From assembly GCA_017500855.1 (NCBI GenBank), contig JAFVYC010000024.1, positions 1-64,000 on the forward strand: 64,000 nucleotides of DNA, written 5' to 3'. Each line of letters starts with the position of its first letter. Within the stretch, counting starts at the first letter, position 1. Below the pieces are notes generated by a model. The model searched no databases. It was not told the origin of the DNA and worked only from the letters and a program-made list of their open reading frames with translations. Position numbers and translations under genes: made by a program. Below, piece after piece: positions 43,969 through 53,331 of this stretch. Source of the DNA: Clostridia bacterium. GTDB taxonomy: Bacteria; Bacillota; Clostridia; Christensenellales; CAG-314.

Positions 43969-43999
43969 AGATATATACTACATATACAGGAGATTTACT

Positions 44000-44575
44000 A
44001 TGAACTACGCAAATCCTCAAATTGAAAATATTTTTGCAACTTTCGAATTTGAATGTGAAAAAGCCATCGACTACATCAAGACAGAGTACTCCTTGATGCG
44101 TGCAGGTCGTGCTAACCCAAAACTTGTGGAAAACATTCGTGTTAACTACTACGGCGCACTAACACCCATCAACCAAATGGGCAACATTTCCGTTCCGGAA
44201 TCTCGCACTTTGCTCATCACATTGTGGGACAAATCTGCTTTGAGCCTTGTTCAAAAGGCAATTCTTGCTGCAAACATTGGCGTGACACCACAAAACGATG
44301 GCTCAGTTATTCGCTTGACATTCCCTGCTTTGACAGAAGAACGTCGTCGTGACCTTGTGAAGCAAGTAAAAAAACTTGCCGAAGAATGCAAAGTTGTTTT
44401 GCGCAACAAGCGCCGTGATGCAATGGATGCACTCAAAAAGGAAAAGAATGCAAAAACTGTAAGCGAAGATCTTATTGCCGACTACGAAAAGGAAGTTGAC
44501 AAGCAACTTGCAAAACTTATTGAAAGTGTAGATGCACTTGCCAAGAACAAAGAAAAGGATGTTATGTCTGTTTGA
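44000..44575 (+). CDS. frr: Ribosome recycling factor
   Basis: 191 residues. Splits post-termination ribosomes with EF-G. SLMRAGRANPKLVENIRVNYYG, NISVPESRTLLITLWDKSAL and LTEERRRDLVKQVKKLAEECKVVLRNKRRDA are diagnostic. Stop overlaps the ATG of the next small gene (TGATG). Confidence 0.96.
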   Translation: MNYANPQIENIFATFEFECEKAIDYIKTEYSLMRAGRANPKLVENIRVNYYGALTPINQMGNISVPESRTLLITLWDKSALSLVQKAILAANIGVTPQNDGSVIRLTFPALTEERRRDLVKQVKKLAEECKVVLRNKRRDAMDALKKEKNAKTVSEDLIADYEKEVDKQLAKLIESVDALAKNKEKDVMSV

Positions 44576-44778
44576 TGATTGACGCAAAACATCTGATTGG
44601 ACTAGAACTTAGTCAAGCAAAAGAATGGCTGTTGCAACAAGGCATTGCAAACTATCAAGTGGTGCTTGCTGTAGACAGAAAACAAGACAAATTCGACAAG
44701 GAGATTGTTACTTGCGTGCGAACAAAAGGCGAAACCTTGCAGTTGATTGCGTGCAGGTATTTGTTTGAAATTGAGTAA
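44575..44778 (+). CDS. Small PASTA-like protein
   Basis: 67 residues in the tight frr-uppS gap. The pattern LIGLELSQAKEWLLQQGI followed by strands ending GETLQLIACRYLFEIE resembles one PASTA repeat without signal or membrane part. Start ATG overlaps the frr stop, and its end overlaps uppS by 14 bases, so it is translationally embedded in the operon. The tight fit argues that it is real. Function unknown; the family guess is by eye. Confidence 0.6.
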   Translation: MIDAKHLIGLELSQAKEWLLQQGIANYQVVLAVDRKQDKFDKEIVTCVRTKGETLQLIACRYLFEIE

Positions 44779-45454
44779 CTTTCCACAACATATTGCAATA
44801 ATAATGGACGGCAATGGCAGATGGGCGGAACAACGCAATTTGCCAAGGTCGGATGGACACAAGAAGGGACTTGAAACTGTTGAACGCATAATTTCGCATT
44901 GCAAAGACATTGGTATCAAGTACCTTTCTTTGTATGTTTTCTCAACGGAAAATTGGAAGCGTTCCAAGGAAGAGGTTGCAAATTTGTTTGACCTTGCCTA
45001 CAGGTATTTGGGCAGGCTAGACAACTTTTGCAAGCAAGACATCAAAATTGTTGTGTCTGGAGATTTGACCAAACTGCCAACAAAACTTTGCAAACGTATT
45101 GAAAAGATTCAGCAAAGAACGCAAAACGCAACGGCGCTTTGTTTGAATTTGTGCATAAACTACGGTGGACGGCAGGAAATTGCCGTTGCCTGCCAAAGAG
45201 TTTTGCAACAAGGGTTGCAAGTGACGGAGCAAAACATTCTTCAAAACTTGTACCAAAACTTGCCCGAACCGGAAATTGTGGTGCGCACGGGAGGACACAA
45301 ACGGCTTTCTAACTTCTTGTTGTTCCAAAGCGCCTACTCCGAATTGTATTTTTGCGATACTTTTTGGCCGGACTTTGACGAAAAACAACTGGACGACATC
45401 GTTGCCGACTACACAAGTGTGACAAGAAATTTTGGAGGACTACCCAATGCTTAA
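44765..45454 (+). CDS. uppS: Undecaprenyl diphosphate synthase
   Basis: 229 residues. Makes the C55 lipid carrier for cell-wall synthesis. IAIIMDGNGRWAEQRNLPR (catalytic Asp), GHKKGLETVERI, YVFSTENWKRS, INYGGRQEI, and VRTGGHKRLSNFLLFQSAYSELYF (the RTSGExRxSNF site, with SGE written GGH here). TTG start at 44765 behind GCAGGTAT; 44747 and 44771 are alternatives. Overlaps cdsA by eight bases. Confidence 0.93.
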   Translation: MKLSNFPQHIAIIMDGNGRWAEQRNLPRSDGHKKGLETVERIISHCKDIGIKYLSLYVFSTENWKRSKEEVANLFDLAYRYLGRLDNFCKQDIKIVVSGDLTKLPTKLCKRIEKIQQRTQNATALCLNLCINYGGRQEIAVACQRVLQQGLQVTEQNILQNLYQNLPEPEIVVRTGGHKRLSNFLLFQSAYSELYFCDTFWPDFDEKQLDDIVADYTSVTRNFGGLPNA

Positions 45455-46466
45455 CAAAAAATCTTTTTTGAACAGAACGTTGGTTGCATTGGGCGTGTTC
45501 GTTGTCATCGTTGGCATTTTGGCGTTGGATATTTTCTTCACAAACTACCACACGAGCCAAAATCATTCTTGGATTAGTGGTCGTGCAATCAACTCGCTGA
45601 TTTTTTCCGTTTTGATTTTTTTGACGGTGTTGGAAATGCGCCGTGCTTTGGGCGTGGAGCGCATTCCACATTGTTTCAGTTGGATTTTGTGGGCGTATGC
45701 AATTGGACTTGGGCCAAGCTACAGTTTGTTTGGTTTCACGGGCATTTTGTTTTTCACGCTCATTGTGTTTTCCGCATCCGTTGTGACGGCAATGGCAAGG
45801 AACAAAACGGAAAGTTTGATCTACATTGCGTTCATGCTTGTGTACCCCGGTTTGTTCATGGCAAGTTTGCTGTACATCAACCGTTGCGCAAGCACGCAAT
45901 ACATACCCGAAACAAGCCCGTTGTACAACTTTTTGGAAGTTGACGTGTGGACGCACTTGGGTGGCAACAGAGTGGCGCAACTTTTGCCCTACAACGCCAT
46001 CGGTTTGGCATTTGTGTTTGCCGTGTCCACAATGACGGACGTTTTTGCCTATCTTGTAGGCAGTTTGTTTGGAAAACACAAACTTTGCCCACAAATCAGC
46101 CCCAAAAAGACGGTGGAAGGCGCCATTGGTGGTTTGTTCGGTGGCTTGTTTGGCTCGGCGGTGGTGTTCTTTTTGTTCGACTTTTGCCACGTTGCGGGTC
46201 TTGATTGGGCTTTCTTTGGCAAACAGTTCGGGCTTTCTTTCCATAACCTTTCGCCACTAAATTTGATTTTGTGCTACGTCGTTATTGGGCTGTTGGGCTC
46301 GCTGATGACACAAATTGGCGACTTGCTTGCCAGCATGGTCAAGCGTTACTGTGGAATAAAGGACTACAGCAAAATTTTGGGAGAACATGGAGGAATAATG
46401 GACAGGTTCGACGGCATAATGCTTAATGCTGTGTTTGTTGCTACTGTCTATATGTTTATTATCTGA
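45447..46466 (+). CDS. cdsA: Phosphatidate cytidylyltransferase
   Basis: 339 residues, longer than the usual 270 because of extended loops. Eight or so membrane helices. Signature near the end: SKILGEHGGIMDRFDGIMLNA (about 301-321). TDVFAYLVGSLFGKHKL near 198 and SPKKTVEGAIGG are conserved. Makes CDP-diacylglycerol. Stop overlaps the dxr ATG. Confidence 0.93.
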   Translation: MLNKKSFLNRTLVALGVFVVIVGILALDIFFTNYHTSQNHSWISGRAINSLIFSVLIFLTVLEMRRALGVERIPHCFSWILWAYAIGLGPSYSLFGFTGILFFTLIVFSASVVTAMARNKTESLIYIAFMLVYPGLFMASLLYINRCASTQYIPETSPLYNFLEVDVWTHLGGNRVAQLLPYNAIGLAFVFAVSTMTDVFAYLVGSLFGKHKLCPQISPKKTVEGAIGGLFGGLFGSAVVFFLFDFCHVAGLDWAFFGKQFGLSFHNLSPLNLILCYVVIGLLGSLMTQIGDLLASMVKRYCGIKDYSKILGEHGGIMDRFDGIMLNAVFVATVYMFII

Positions 46467-47569
46467 TGAAAAAAGTTGCCGTGCTTGGATGTACCGGCTC
46501 GATAGGCACACAAACGTTGGACGTCATTCGCAATCACAAAGATGAACTTTGTGTCCATTCGTTGGTTGCCTATTCCAATTTGCAAGGGCTGGAAAAACTG
46601 AATAGAGAATTTTCGCCAAAGTATAGCGGACTGATTTCTGTTGACGGGGAAGAATGTTTGTTGAATGCCGTGCGTGGTGCCGATGTTTGCGTTGTTGCAA
46701 CACGTGGCATCGTTGCATTGCAAGCAGTTTTGTACTGTTTGGACAACGGCATTGACGTTGCGCTTGCCAACAAGGAGGTTCTTGTGTGCGCAGGATGCAT
46801 CGTCATGCCCAAAGTTGGCAAGGCAAAATTGTTGCCTGTGGACAGCGAACATTGCGCCATCTCCCAGTGCCTTCTTGGCAAAAACAGGGGGGACGTGTGC
46901 AAATTATTGCTTACTGCAAGTGGTGGCCCCTTCTTCGAAAAGGACAAAAACTGCTTTGCAAGTTTCACTGCCCAAGACGCTTTGAAACACCCCAATTGGT
47001 CGATGGGAAGCAAGATTACCATCGACAGCGCAACAATGTTCAACAAAGCGTTGGAAGTTGTTGAAGCAAGCCATTTGTTTGGCGTTGAAGCGCAAGACAT
47101 TCAAATTGTGGTGCACCGTCAAAGCGTGGTGCATTCCATGGTGCAATTTGTTGATGGAAGCGTGCTGTGTCAAATGGCAAGCCCCGACATGAGGCTTCCC
47201 ATACAAACGGCGCTTTTGCATTGTTGCAAACCAAGCAACGTTCAACAGTTGGATTTTGAGCAACTGATGACGTTGACTTTTCAAAAATGTGATTTCGAAA
47301 AATTTCCTTGCGCAAAGTTGGGCTACGAAATTTTCAACTACCCACCAATTTGCGCAACTGTGATGAATGCATCCAACGACGTGTGCGTGGAAAGTTTTTT
47401 GCAAGGAATCTTGCCATTCGATGCTTTCTACGACGTCATCAAAACGGCTGTTTTGCATTTTGCCGATACGGCGCAAAACGTTGCTGTGACAATTGAAACA
47501 ATAAAAGAATTCGACGGTTTGGCAAAGCAATTTACCAAGCAGTTGATTTGGGAGAGATATGGTAAATAA
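46466..47569 (+). CDS. dxr: 1-deoxy-D-xylulose 5-phosphate reductoisomerase
   Basis: 367 residues. Second step of the MEP isoprenoid pathway. NADPH fold VAVLGCTGSIGTQTLDVI (4-21); ALANKEVLVCAG near 97; PVDSEHCAISQCL near 124; LTASGGPF near 149; HPNWSMGSKITIDSATMFNKALEVVEA near 175-201. Shares the operon with uppS and ispG, which act in the same route. Confidence 0.95.
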   Translation: MKKVAVLGCTGSIGTQTLDVIRNHKDELCVHSLVAYSNLQGLEKLNREFSPKYSGLISVDGEECLLNAVRGADVCVVATRGIVALQAVLYCLDNGIDVALANKEVLVCAGCIVMPKVGKAKLLPVDSEHCAISQCLLGKNRGDVCKLLLTASGGPFFEKDKNCFASFTAQDALKHPNWSMGSKITIDSATMFNKALEVVEASHLFGVEAQDIQIVVHRQSVVHSMVQFVDGSVLCQMASPDMRLPIQTALLHCCKPSNVQQLDFEQLMTLTFQKCDFEKFPCAKLGYEIFNYPPICATVMNASNDVCVESFLQGILPFDAFYDVIKTAVLHFADTAQNVAVTIETIKEFDGLAKQFTKQLIWERYGK

Positions 47570-48824
47570 TTTGGCTTCTGCTTTGGACGTTTTGGCTATC
47601 TTGGGCTCCTTTGTTTTGGGACTTGTGGTGTTGCTTTTGATGGTGACTGTACACGAATTTGGCCACTACGTGTCCGGCAAATTGTTGAAATTTGACATTT
47701 TGGAGTTCTCCATTGGAATGGGCCCCAAACTGTTTTCCAAAAAGAAAAAGAACGGAGAAATCTTCTCCATCAGGGCTTTGCCCCTTGGTGGATTTTGCGC
47801 TTTTGCAGGCGAAGATGAGGAAAATCAATCGCCCGGCGCATTCAACAACCAAGCGCCTTGGAAAAGGCTGATCGTGCTGTTTTCCGGAGCATTGATGAAC
47901 TTTGTTTCGGCAATTTTGGTTTGCTCAATTGCATTTGCTTGTTTTGGCGAAACGGTGACGGTTGTTCACAGCGTTTCCGACTTTGCCCCAACGCAAAACC
48001 ACGTGTTGCAACAAGGCGACATCATCTACGAAATTGACGGTAAAAAGGTGTACACGGTAGATTCGTTGAGTTTCTACACAAGTGACGAAATGCAAATCAA
48101 GGTTATACGTAACGGCGAAATTGTAACTTTGAACGGCGTTGTTACCAAAGATTTTGTGTTTTCCTACGTTTCCAGCATTGGAATGGAAATTTCCGATGGT
48201 CAAAACGTTGCAAAAATCAACGACCAAATAACAAAAATTGACGGTCAGTACTTAACAAAAGCAAACGACTTCAAAACTTTGCTCAACATGGCAGGGGAAA
48301 CATGCCAACTGACGGTTGTCACACAGCAAGGCAACGAATTTACCGTTGAAGTTGCAACGACAGACTTGCTTTCCAAGGTTACCGTTCAAGAGAGAGTTTT
48401 CCACGGAATGGGCATCACAACCACCTACCAAACGTACAGGTTTGGTTTTTGGGAAACGCTTGGCAGAGTTTTTGGCTATTGCTTGGAAGTTGCAATGTTT
48501 GTGCTTCGCACGTTGGGTGGATTGCTTACGGGTGCTATCGGCATTGATGCCGTAGGTGGTCCAATCACAACAATTTCCCTGACAACACAAGTTGCTTCGC
48601 AAGGCATTCAAAGCATTGTGACCTTCTTCGTGCTACTTTCCGTCAATCTTGGTGTGTTCAATCTTCTTCCTGTTCCTGCATTGGATGGGTGCCGAATGGT
48701 GTTCGTGCTTGTGGAGTGGATCAGAGGCAAACCAATCAATCGAAACATTGAAGGAATCATCAACACAATTGGCTTCTTTGTGCTAGTCACGCTGATGGTG
48801 TTGATAGATTTGCTAAAACTATAG
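47559..48824 (+). CDS. rseP: Site-2 protease RseP/RasP
   Basis: 421 residues. Membrane zinc protease of M50. VTVHEFGHYVSGKLL (about 29-43) has the HExxH-type zinc site (HEFGH), a PDZ domain spans about 145-260 and LLPVPALDGCRMVFVLVEWIRG near 369 holds the third zinc ligand. Cleaves anti-sigma factors and leftover signal peptides. Overlaps dxr by eleven bases. Confidence 0.95.
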   Translation: MVNNLASALDVLAILGSFVLGLVVLLLMVTVHEFGHYVSGKLLKFDILEFSIGMGPKLFSKKKKNGEIFSIRALPLGGFCAFAGEDEENQSPGAFNNQAPWKRLIVLFSGALMNFVSAILVCSIAFACFGETVTVVHSVSDFAPTQNHVLQQGDIIYEIDGKKVYTVDSLSFYTSDEMQIKVIRNGEIVTLNGVVTKDFVFSYVSSIGMEISDGQNVAKINDQITKIDGQYLTKANDFKTLLNMAGETCQLTVVTQQGNEFTVEVATTDLLSKVTVQERVFHGMGITTTYQTYRFGFWETLGRVFGYCLEVAMFVLRTLGGLLTGAIGIDAVGGPITTISLTTQVASQGIQSIVTFFVLLSVNLGVFNLLPVPALDGCRMVFVLVEWIRGKPINRNIEGIINTIGFFVLVTLMVLIDLLKL

Positions 48825-48831
48825 AGGAAAA

Positions 48832-49866
48832 ATGTCTAAACAAGTAATCGTTCGGAACGTTGCCATTGGTGGTGGCGCTCCCATCACAATTCAATCCATG
48901 ACAAACGTCAGCGTGACGGACGTCCAAGCAACCGCCAAACAAATTTCCCGTTTGATAGATGCCGGTTGCGACATTGTGCGCATTGCCGTTCCAAACCAAC
49001 AGTCGGTGGAAGCATTTCGGCAAATTCGGGGAATGTTCGACATTCCACTTGTTGCCGACATTCACTTTGACTACAGGCTTGCTTTGGGCAGTATTTTGGC
49101 GGGAGCCGACAAAATTCGCATCAACCCCGGCAACATGCAAAAGCAACATCTTTTGCAAGTTATACAGTGTGCAAAACAACACAATGTGGCAATACGTGTA
49201 GGCGTAAACAGCGGTTCCGTCAACAAAGAGACGTTGGAAAGATGTGGTGGAAACAAGGCTGTTGCGCTTGTGGAAAGTTTGAAAGAGTACTTGCAAATTT
49301 TCCAACAACAAAACTTCCACAACGTTGTGCTTTCGGTAAAAAGCACAGACGTGCGAGAAACCGTTGCCATCAACAAAGCCGTTGCAAAACTTGGCTACCC
49401 AATGCATTTGGGTGTTACCGAAGCAGGGCTTTTGCAACAAGGCATTGTCAAAAACAGCGTTGGCATTGGCGCATTGCTTTTGGATGGCATTGGCGACACA
49501 ATCCGTGTTTCGTTGACATCCGACCCTGTTGATGAAGTGCTTGTGGCAAAGGATTTGCTTGTTTCCCTTGGTCTCAAGGATGGAGTGACGTTTGTTTCTT
49601 GCCCAAAATGTGGCCGTTGCAGTATCGATTTGGAAACAATGGCAAAGCGTGTACATGCCTACGTTGCCAACATCAAAAAACCACTCAAAATTGCCGTTAT
49701 GGGTTGCGAAGTCAACGGCCCCGGCGAATGCAAAGATGCCGACCTTGGCTTGGCAGGCTCCAATGGCAAATTTGTGTTCTTCAAACAAGGAAAAATCTAC
49801 AAAACCGTACCTCAAGAAACTGCCTTTGAGGAATTTACAAAGGAAATTGACAAACTAGCAAAATGA
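48832..49866 (+). CDS. ispG: 4-hydroxy-3-methylbut-2-enyl diphosphate synthase (IspG)
   Basis: 344 residues. Penultimate MEP-pathway enzyme. PITIQSMTNVSVTDV start, a TIM-barrel, then a C-terminal Fe-S domain: SCPKCGRCSID near 257-267 and GCEVNGPGEC near 291-300 (three Cys plus Glu ligands). ATG behind AGAGGAAAA. Four-base overlap with the PolC-like gene. Confidence 0.95.
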   Translation: MSKQVIVRNVAIGGGAPITIQSMTNVSVTDVQATAKQISRLIDAGCDIVRIAVPNQQSVEAFRQIRGMFDIPLVADIHFDYRLALGSILAGADKIRINPGNMQKQHLLQVIQCAKQHNVAIRVGVNSGSVNKETLERCGGNKAVALVESLKEYLQIFQQQNFHNVVLSVKSTDVRETVAINKAVAKLGYPMHLGVTEAGLLQQGIVKNSVGIGALLLDGIGDTIRVSLTSDPVDEVLVAKDLLVSLGLKDGVTFVSCPKCGRCSIDLETMAKRVHAYVANIKKPLKIAVMGCEVNGPGECKDADLGLAGSNGKFVFFKQGKIYKTVPQETAFEEFTKEIDKLAK

Positions 49867-51494
49867 TTGTAGAACAACTGTGGGAAAAATTTCCCGATTT
49901 GAAAGATATTCGAGTTAGAGAAGTTGTGGTAGACAAGGTTGCAAGAAGAATTTCTTGTTCCGTGTCCTTGCCCGATTCCAACAATATTTCGCCGGCTAAC
50001 AAGCGAGAAATTGTAGATTTTGTCAAATCTACAGTTCCCGCCAATTTCCATTGCTCGGTAACCTTCTTTAACGACAAATTCACGGAATTGTCTTTCAAAA
50101 AGTTCTTTGTAGACACGTTGAAAGCAAAGTACCCAATGTTCTCTTTCTTGAACAAGGAAAAAATTTCCGTCAAAATTCAAGGCAAGCACGTTGACGTTCA
50201 ACTGCTTGTTGGCCCCGTGATGAAGGGCAACATGGAAACGGCAAACTTTGCGGAAGATTTTTGCAACTACTGCAAAAGTTACACTTCCTACAGCGTTTTT
50301 GTGCAAGTGGAGGAAGATGCCAACTATGTGCCAACTCTCAATTTGGACGACCAACAAAAACTTGTCAAACTTTCCATCAAAAAGGAATTGTTGAAACCTG
50401 CCCGCTACTTCGAAGTGGAAAACGTGCAAAAACATGTTGGCAAAATTATTGGTACAAGGGCAATGTACATTGGCGACGTGCGTGGCGCAAGCCAATCGGC
50501 AGTGCTGTGCGGAACAGTTTCCAACAAAACTCTCAAAGCTTCCAAAAACAACAGCAGTTTGCAAATTTGCAACTTCACTTTGACGGACGAATCGGGCAAT
50601 ATCCCTTGCGTGATGTTTGTCAGGTTTGAAATGACGGACGTTACCAAAATTTTGAAGTCGTCCGACAGCACGCAAAAACAAGCCGAGGAACTTTCCGAAA
50701 AGAACAAGGCAATCAACGACAAGCGAATGAAGAAAATGATGGACATTTTCGACACCATGCAAGTTATTGTTCGTGGCAAAATTGGCTACAACGACTTTTC
50801 GCAAAGGTTGGAAATGGTGGTGTTCGATTTGTGCAAATGCACAATCAAACCAATGAGCCAACAACCCAAGGCAGTTGCCAAAGTGCCAAGTCGCTACACG
50901 CTTGTGCATCCACAAAGTTTTGAAGAACATCATCAACTTTCCTTCGTTGCCGAAATGGTAACTTCCAACTTGCAACAAGACTACGTTGTTGTCAATGCGC
51001 AACTGACGGGCAACAACCTTGCCAAGGACAAACTGTTTGGCATTTGTTGCGTCAAAATTTCCAAAGGGCGCATTGCCGAAAAGTTTTTCACAGTTGTCAA
51101 CCCGGAAATCCACTTGGACGACAATCAACTTGCGTCCATTGGATGTGGAGTAGACAAACTGCAAATTTACCCAACCATCACGGAAATCATTCCCGATTTG
51201 TTCAAGTTCTTGCATGGCTACGACGTTGTTGGAATCAACCTTGTCAACACGCTCAACATGCTCAACTACTACGCAATTCCCTATGGCTACAGTTTCAACA
51301 ACAAAATTGTCAACGAGCAAGATTTCTTGTTGCAACTGTTGGAAAATTCCACAATTTCCAAGCGCCCAAATCTCGGCAAAGTGGAAGAAATTGCCAAGGT
51401 TTGCAAAGTAGTGTACGAGGGCAACGTTGAATGCGACAGGCACGCAACCATCGTTGCAAGAAGCATCGTTTACTTGTCGGAAAGAGCATTGTAG
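49863..51494 (+). CDS. Truncated PolC-like protein without polymerase domain
   Basis: 543 residues at the conserved polC position (ispG-polC-rimP), where full PolC is about 1430 residues. Residues 1-180 resemble the PolC N-terminal NI/NII domains, and 185-328 the OB-fold (CNFTLTDESGNIPCVMF; VRGKIGYNDFSQRLEMVVFDL). The PHP start is missing. Residues 372-543 align with the DnaQ-like exonuclease, but exo I reads VNAQLTG (N378, Q380) instead of xDxETTG, exo II reads VGINLVNTLN instead of HNxxFD, and exo III lacks the closing Asp. It appears catalytically dead. Polymerase, thumb and fingers regions are absent and no remnant follows. The reading frame is intact with a normal start, so it is probably expressed. 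Role unknown; perhaps a replisome adaptor. Confidence 0.75.
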   Translation: MIVEQLWEKFPDLKDIRVREVVVDKVARRISCSVSLPDSNNISPANKREIVDFVKSTVPANFHCSVTFFNDKFTELSFKKFFVDTLKAKYPMFSFLNKEKISVKIQGKHVDVQLLVGPVMKGNMETANFAEDFCNYCKSYTSYSVFVQVEEDANYVPTLNLDDQQKLVKLSIKKELLKPARYFEVENVQKHVGKIIGTRAMYIGDVRGASQSAVLCGTVSNKTLKASKNNSSLQICNFTLTDESGNIPCVMFVRFEMTDVTKILKSSDSTQKQAEELSEKNKAINDKRMKKMMDIFDTMQVIVRGKIGYNDFSQRLEMVVFDLCKCTIKPMSQQPKAVAKVPSRYTLVHPQSFEEHHQLSFVAEMVTSNLQQDYVVVNAQLTGNNLAKDKLFGICCVKISKGRIAEKFFTVVNPEIHLDDNQLASIGCGVDKLQIYPTITEIIPDLFKFLHGYDVVGINLVNTLNMLNYYAIPYGYSFNNKIVNEQDFLLQLLENSTISKRPNLGKVEEIAKVCKVVYEGNVECDRHATIVARSIVYLSERAL

Positions 51495-51576
51495 CAAATT
51501 TTTGTGTTTATGCAGTAAATTTTGCCAAAAATTGTGCAAAAATTTGACAAAATTGCAATTTGTTGAAACAAAACAG

Positions 51577-51605
51577 TTGTGTTTTGCGTTGTGGTGTGGT
51601 ATAAT
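51577..51605 (+). promoter_or_regulatory. rimP-nusA-infB operon promoter
   Basis: TTGTGT, 17 bases, TATAAT; start near 51612, leader about 143 bases. Confidence 0.6.
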
Positions 51606-51704
51606 GAACGTACACAGAAATTGCAATTTCTAAGAAAGCTAGAAATTTAAGATTGAACACAATCATCGCAGTTTCTATCGCCTAGTTTAATTACGATACT
51701 ACGG

Positions 51705-51734
51705 TGAGAGTGGGGATTTTTTTCTCCACTCTCA
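51705..51734 (+). promoter_or_regulatory. rimP leader hairpin
   Basis: A 12-bp stem (TGAGAGTGGGGA with TCTCCACTCTCA) around a T-rich loop, 20 bases ahead of the rimP start. Similar hairpins precede rimP in other Clostridia, so it is probably a conserved leader rather than a terminator. Confidence 0.5.
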
Positions 51735-51754
51735 TATTTATGATTGGAGGTTAT

Positions 51755-52213
51755 ATGGGAAAAGTTTCCGACAGCGTTTTTCAACTTGTTCAGCCCATCG
51801 CCGAAGGCTTTGGCTTGGAAGTTTTGGAAGTGCTCTACGAAAAGAAATTCGATGGTATGAACCTTACCATTGTGATAGACAAAGACGGTGGTGTTTCCAT
51901 CGACGATTGCGAAAAGTTGCACCGTGCAATTGACGCTCCGTTGGATGAACTGGACCCCATCGATTGCCAGTACATTTTGAACGTTTCTTCCCCGGGAATT
52001 GACCGTCCGCTAAAAACGGAAAGAGACTTCAAACGCAACCTTGGCAGAAAGATTTGTGTCAAGTTCTACAAGCCTTTCAACGGCAAAAAACAGTACCAAG
52101 GTATTTTGTTGGCGTACACCGACGAAACTTTCGACCTTCAAACACAAGACGGTCAAACAATGACAATCAACAAAAAAGATACGGCCAAAATTGAGCCTGT
52201 TATAGAATTTTAG
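51755..52213 (+). CDS. rimP: Ribosome maturation factor RimP
   Basis: 152 residues. 30S assembly factor. LEVLEVLYEKKFDGMNLTIVIDKDGGVSIDDCEKLHRAID spans about 24-63, and ILNVSSPGIDRPLKTERDF near 82-100 is the family signature. SH3-like end from about 100. ATG behind TTGGAGGTTAT. First gene of the nusA-infB operon. Confidence 0.93.
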   Translation: MGKVSDSVFQLVQPIAEGFGLEVLEVLYEKKFDGMNLTIVIDKDGGVSIDDCEKLHRAIDAPLDELDPIDCQYILNVSSPGIDRPLKTERDFKRNLGRKICVKFYKPFNGKKQYQGILLAYTDETFDLQTQDGQTMTINKKDTAKIEPVIEF

Positions 52214-52227
52214 GAGGACTCTCTATC

Positions 52228-53331
52228 ATGAAGAGTAAAGATTTTTTTCTTGCTATAGAAGAATTGGGCAAAACAAAAGGTATCAGTTCCGAAGTCATCA
52301 TTGAATCGGTAGAAACTGCGCTTTCCATTGCTTGCAAAAAGAATTTTGGCGAAGCATCCAACGTTATCGTCAAACTCAACCCCGATTCCCACACAATGCG
52401 TGCTTTCATCAGCAAAATTGTTGTGGAAGTTGTTGAAACTCCCGAAAAGGAAATTGCATTGGAAGATGCTCAACAAATCAAAAAGTCCTACAAAATTGGC
52501 GACGAAGTTCTCACGGAAATCAACCCACGTGACTTTGGCAGAATTGCTGCTCAAAACGCAAGGCAAGTCATCATGAACAGTTTGCGCCAAGCCGAAAAGA
52601 AGGTTGTTTACGAACAATACATCAAGAAAGAAGGCGAACTTATCATCGGTAACGTTACCAGAGTTAAGGAAGACGGCACAATCTACGTTGAAATTGGCGA
52701 AAACCAAATGGAAGGCGTGCTTGCTCCAACGGAACAAATCCCCGGCGAAAAATTCCGTGCAGGCGACAGAATCAAGGTGCTTGTCAAGCGTGTTCGTGAA
52801 GCAGTTGGTGGCGTTCAAGTCATCCTTTCCCGTTCCAACTACTTGTTCATCAAGCGTTTGTTCGAAAAGGAAGTTCCCGAAATCCGTGCTGAAATCATCC
52901 AAATCAAAAGCATCGTTCGTGAAGCAGGCTTCCGCACAAAGATGGCTGTGTACTCCACAGATCCCGAAATTGATGCAGTTGGTTCCTGCGTTGGTAACAA
53001 GGGCGTGCGTGTAAACGCAATCGTTTCGGAAATTGGTGGCGAAAAAATTGACATCATTCCTTGGAGCAGTGACGTTTTGGACTACATTGCAAGATCTCTT
53101 TCCCCTGCAAAAGTTTTGATTGTTCAAGCTGACGAAGAAAACAAGGAAGCAAAAGTTATCGTTCCCGACGAAAAACTTTCCTTGGCAATTGGCAAGGAAG
53201 GTCAAAATGCTCGCCTTGCTGCAAAACTTACAGGTTGGAAAATTGACGTCAAGTCCTACACAAGCGCTTTGCAAAGCGGAATGTTCGATGGCATTGCCGA
53301 CGAATCTGTAGACGAAGGGGATGCAGAATAG
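52228..53331 (+). CDS. nusA: Transcription termination/antitermination factor NusA
   Basis: 367 residues, the short Gram-positive form without C-terminal acidic repeats. N-terminal RNAP-binding domain 1-125, S1 domain 135-200 (IIGNVTRVKEDGTIYVEIGE), KH1 near 230 (DAVGSCVGNKGVRVNAI) and KH2 near 310 (LAIGKEGQNARLAAKLTG). ATG behind TAGGAGGACTC. Confidence 0.95.
   Translation: MKSKDFFLAIEELGKTKGISSEVIIESVETALSIACKKNFGEASNVIVKLNPDSHTMRAFISKIVVEVVETPEKEIALEDAQQIKKSYKIGDEVLTEINPRDFGRIAAQNARQVIMNSLRQAEKKVVYEQYIKKEGELIIGNVTRVKEDGTIYVEIGENQMEGVLAPTEQIPGEKFRAGDRIKVLVKRVREAVGGVQVILSRSNYLFIKRLFEKEVPEIRAEIIQIKSIVREAGFRTKMAVYSTDPEIDAVGSCVGNKGVRVNAIVSEIGGEKIDIIPWSSDVLDYIARSLSPAKVLIVQADEENKEAKVIVPDEKLSLAIGKEGQNARLAAKLTGWKIDVKSYTSALQSGMFDGIADESVDEGDAE

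Noticed and set aside
51495..51741. Remnant of the missing PolC polymerase region
   Set aside because: Only about 250 bases of AT-rich leader with a promoter and the rimP hairpin; no polymerase-like peptide in any frame, so a simple frameshift cannot explain the short gene.
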